Positions 5,832 to 6,472 of a DNA stretch of 6,472 bases are shown here, piece by piece (position 1 is the first letter of the stretch; every line of letters begins with the position of its first letter). The translations under genes and the position numbers were made by a program. Location of the stretch: NCBI GenBank assembly GCA_030610025.1, contig JAUWSP010000163.1, forward strand, positions 1 to 6,472. The letters are read 5' to 3'. Under the pieces are notes generated by a model. The model worked only from the letters and a program-made list of their open reading frames with translations, was not told where the DNA came from and made no database searches. The DNA is from Acidobacteriota bacterium (lineage in GTDB: Bacteria > Acidobacteriota > Thermoanaerobaculia > Multivoradales > JAHEKO01).

Positions 5832-6472
5832 CTAGATCCCGGCCAGCGGGTTGCCAGCGGCGCCCGCTCCCAACTCGGCCCTGGCCTCTGCCGCATAGAT
5901 CGACTGTGGATGCTCGTCCAAGATCTGCTGCATGGTCTGGCGCGCATCTGGCACCAAACCGAGCTCACGCTGGGTCAACGCCAACTGGTAGAGGAGAACG
6001 TCCTTCGGCAAATCGGTCTCGGGCTCCTCCAGTAGCGCTCGAATCTGCGTCACCAGCTCCTGCCCACGGCCCTGAGCTCTATCCACCGACATCAGATTCA
6101 AGCGAACCTCGGAGGCCAGCATGTGGTCACCCTGAGACTCGAGAAACTCCTCCCACAGCTGTCTTGCACCCTCCAGATCCGCTGAGCGAGCGGCCATCTC
6201 TCCGAGATATGCCTTCGCGATTGCCGCCGCGTCGGAGCTACCGTAGTCGCCCACCACGAGCTCGAATTGCCTACGAGCCTCCGCGTCGCGGGTGATTGCG
6301 TCTCCATAGGTGGGGTTCGTCGAGGCCGTCGGCTCTGACACATCGACAATCTCTGCCGAGTAGATCCGAATCGCCCGGGCCAACTCTTCACTGGCCTTGG
6401 ACTCTTTGCGATCCAGGTAGCTCCAGTAGGCTGCGAAAGCGCCCATGACAAGGAGCACCAACCCGGCCAGCA
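5832..6472 (-). CDS. Membrane-anchored tetratricopeptide-repeat protein, YfgM-like (partial, N-terminus off the right edge)
   Basis: About 212 C-terminal residues are visible, and the frame stays open to the window edge. It begins inside a transmembrane helix (LAGLVLLVMGAFAAYWSY, first 18 visible residues), followed by a charged stretch and an alpha-helical solenoid rich in Ala, Leu and Tyr typical of TPRs: an AKAYLGEMAARSADLEGARQ unit, an EVRLNLMSVDRAQGR unit, and a LLYQLALTQRELGLVPDARQ unit. This layout, a short cytoplasmic N-terminus, one helix and a TPR domain, matches YfgM/TPR_21 proteins, which in E. coli attach to SecYEG and periplasmic chaperones. A TTG at 6461 could be read as a start but falls within the membrane helix, so the true start is probably outside the window. 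A short hydrophobic/Gly/Ala tail (AGAAGNPLAGI) ends it. It lies 25 bases upstream of the phosphorylase gene. The TPR call is firm; YfgM equivalence is inference. Confidence 0.8.
   Translation of the reverse strand, partial: LAGLVLLVMGAFAAYWSYLDRKESKASEELARAIRIYSAEIVDVSEPTASTNPTYGDAITRDAEARRQFELVVGDYGSSDAAAIAKAYLGEMAARSADLEGARQLWEEFLESQGDHMLASEVRLNLMSVDRAQGRGQELVTQIRALLEEPETDLPKDVLLYQLALTQRELGLVPDARQTMQQILDEHPQSIYAAEARAELGAGAAGNPLAGI

Noticed and set aside
5807..5968. 54-residue N-terminal extension of the phosphorylase
   Set aside because: It overlaps the TPR gene in another frame and lacks family similarity; the conserved helix begins just after GTG 5806.
4817..6295. Long open frame (492 codons) on the plus strand opposite the phosphorylase and TPR genes
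   Set aside because: It lies antisense to two clearly recognised genes, its translation is rich in Arg/Pro/Ser without any family motif, and such antisense frames are common in GC-rich DNA.
1..6472. tRNA, rRNA, CRISPR, insertion sequence or attachment site
   Set aside because: No tandem spaced repeats, tRNA-like cloverleaf, transposase motif or terminal repeats were seen; the window is almost fully explained by protein genes.

Overview
The window is a GC-rich, densely coded piece of a bacterial chromosome. It holds seven protein genes (two cut by the window edges) and no RNA gene, mobile element or CRISPR array that I could find. The largest gene-free stretch is the 101-base divergent gap at about 2191-2291. 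The core genes, the SD-led non-ATG starts and the secreted proteins with a C-terminal dockerin-like tail fit a Gram-negative, free-living bacterium. Acidobacteriota (Thermoanaerobaculia-like) or a similar lineage is my best guess, but this is inference from gene style and not a database result.

Left block, minus strand, read right to left: cinA (NMN deamidase / competence-damage protein) -> thpR (RNA 2',3'-cyclic phosphodiesterase) -> plsY (acyl-phosphate:glycerol-3-phosphate acyltransferase, cut by the left edge). The three are locked together by two 4-base overlaps, GTGA and TTGA, with non-ATG starts preceded by good Shine-Dalgarno sequences. This is a compact, probably translationally coupled housekeeping operon.

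Middle block, plus strand: a divergent intergenic region with a strong sigma70-like promoter and an inverted repeat drives a two-gene secreted unit. The first gene is an unrecognised exported protein with a tryptophan-marked repeat of about 50 residues, probably a beta-propeller. The second overlaps it by ATGA and encodes a secreted SGNH/GDSL hydrolase with an Ig-like middle domain and a C-terminal two-loop dockerin-type calcium-binding domain. This pair is the least ordinary part of the window.

Right block, minus strand, convergent with the middle block: a membrane-anchored TPR protein (YfgM-like, cut by the right edge), then after 25 bases a thymidine/pyrimidine-nucleoside phosphorylase. 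Only 30 bases separate the stop codons of the phosphorylase and the SGNH hydrolase, with no convincing terminator between them.
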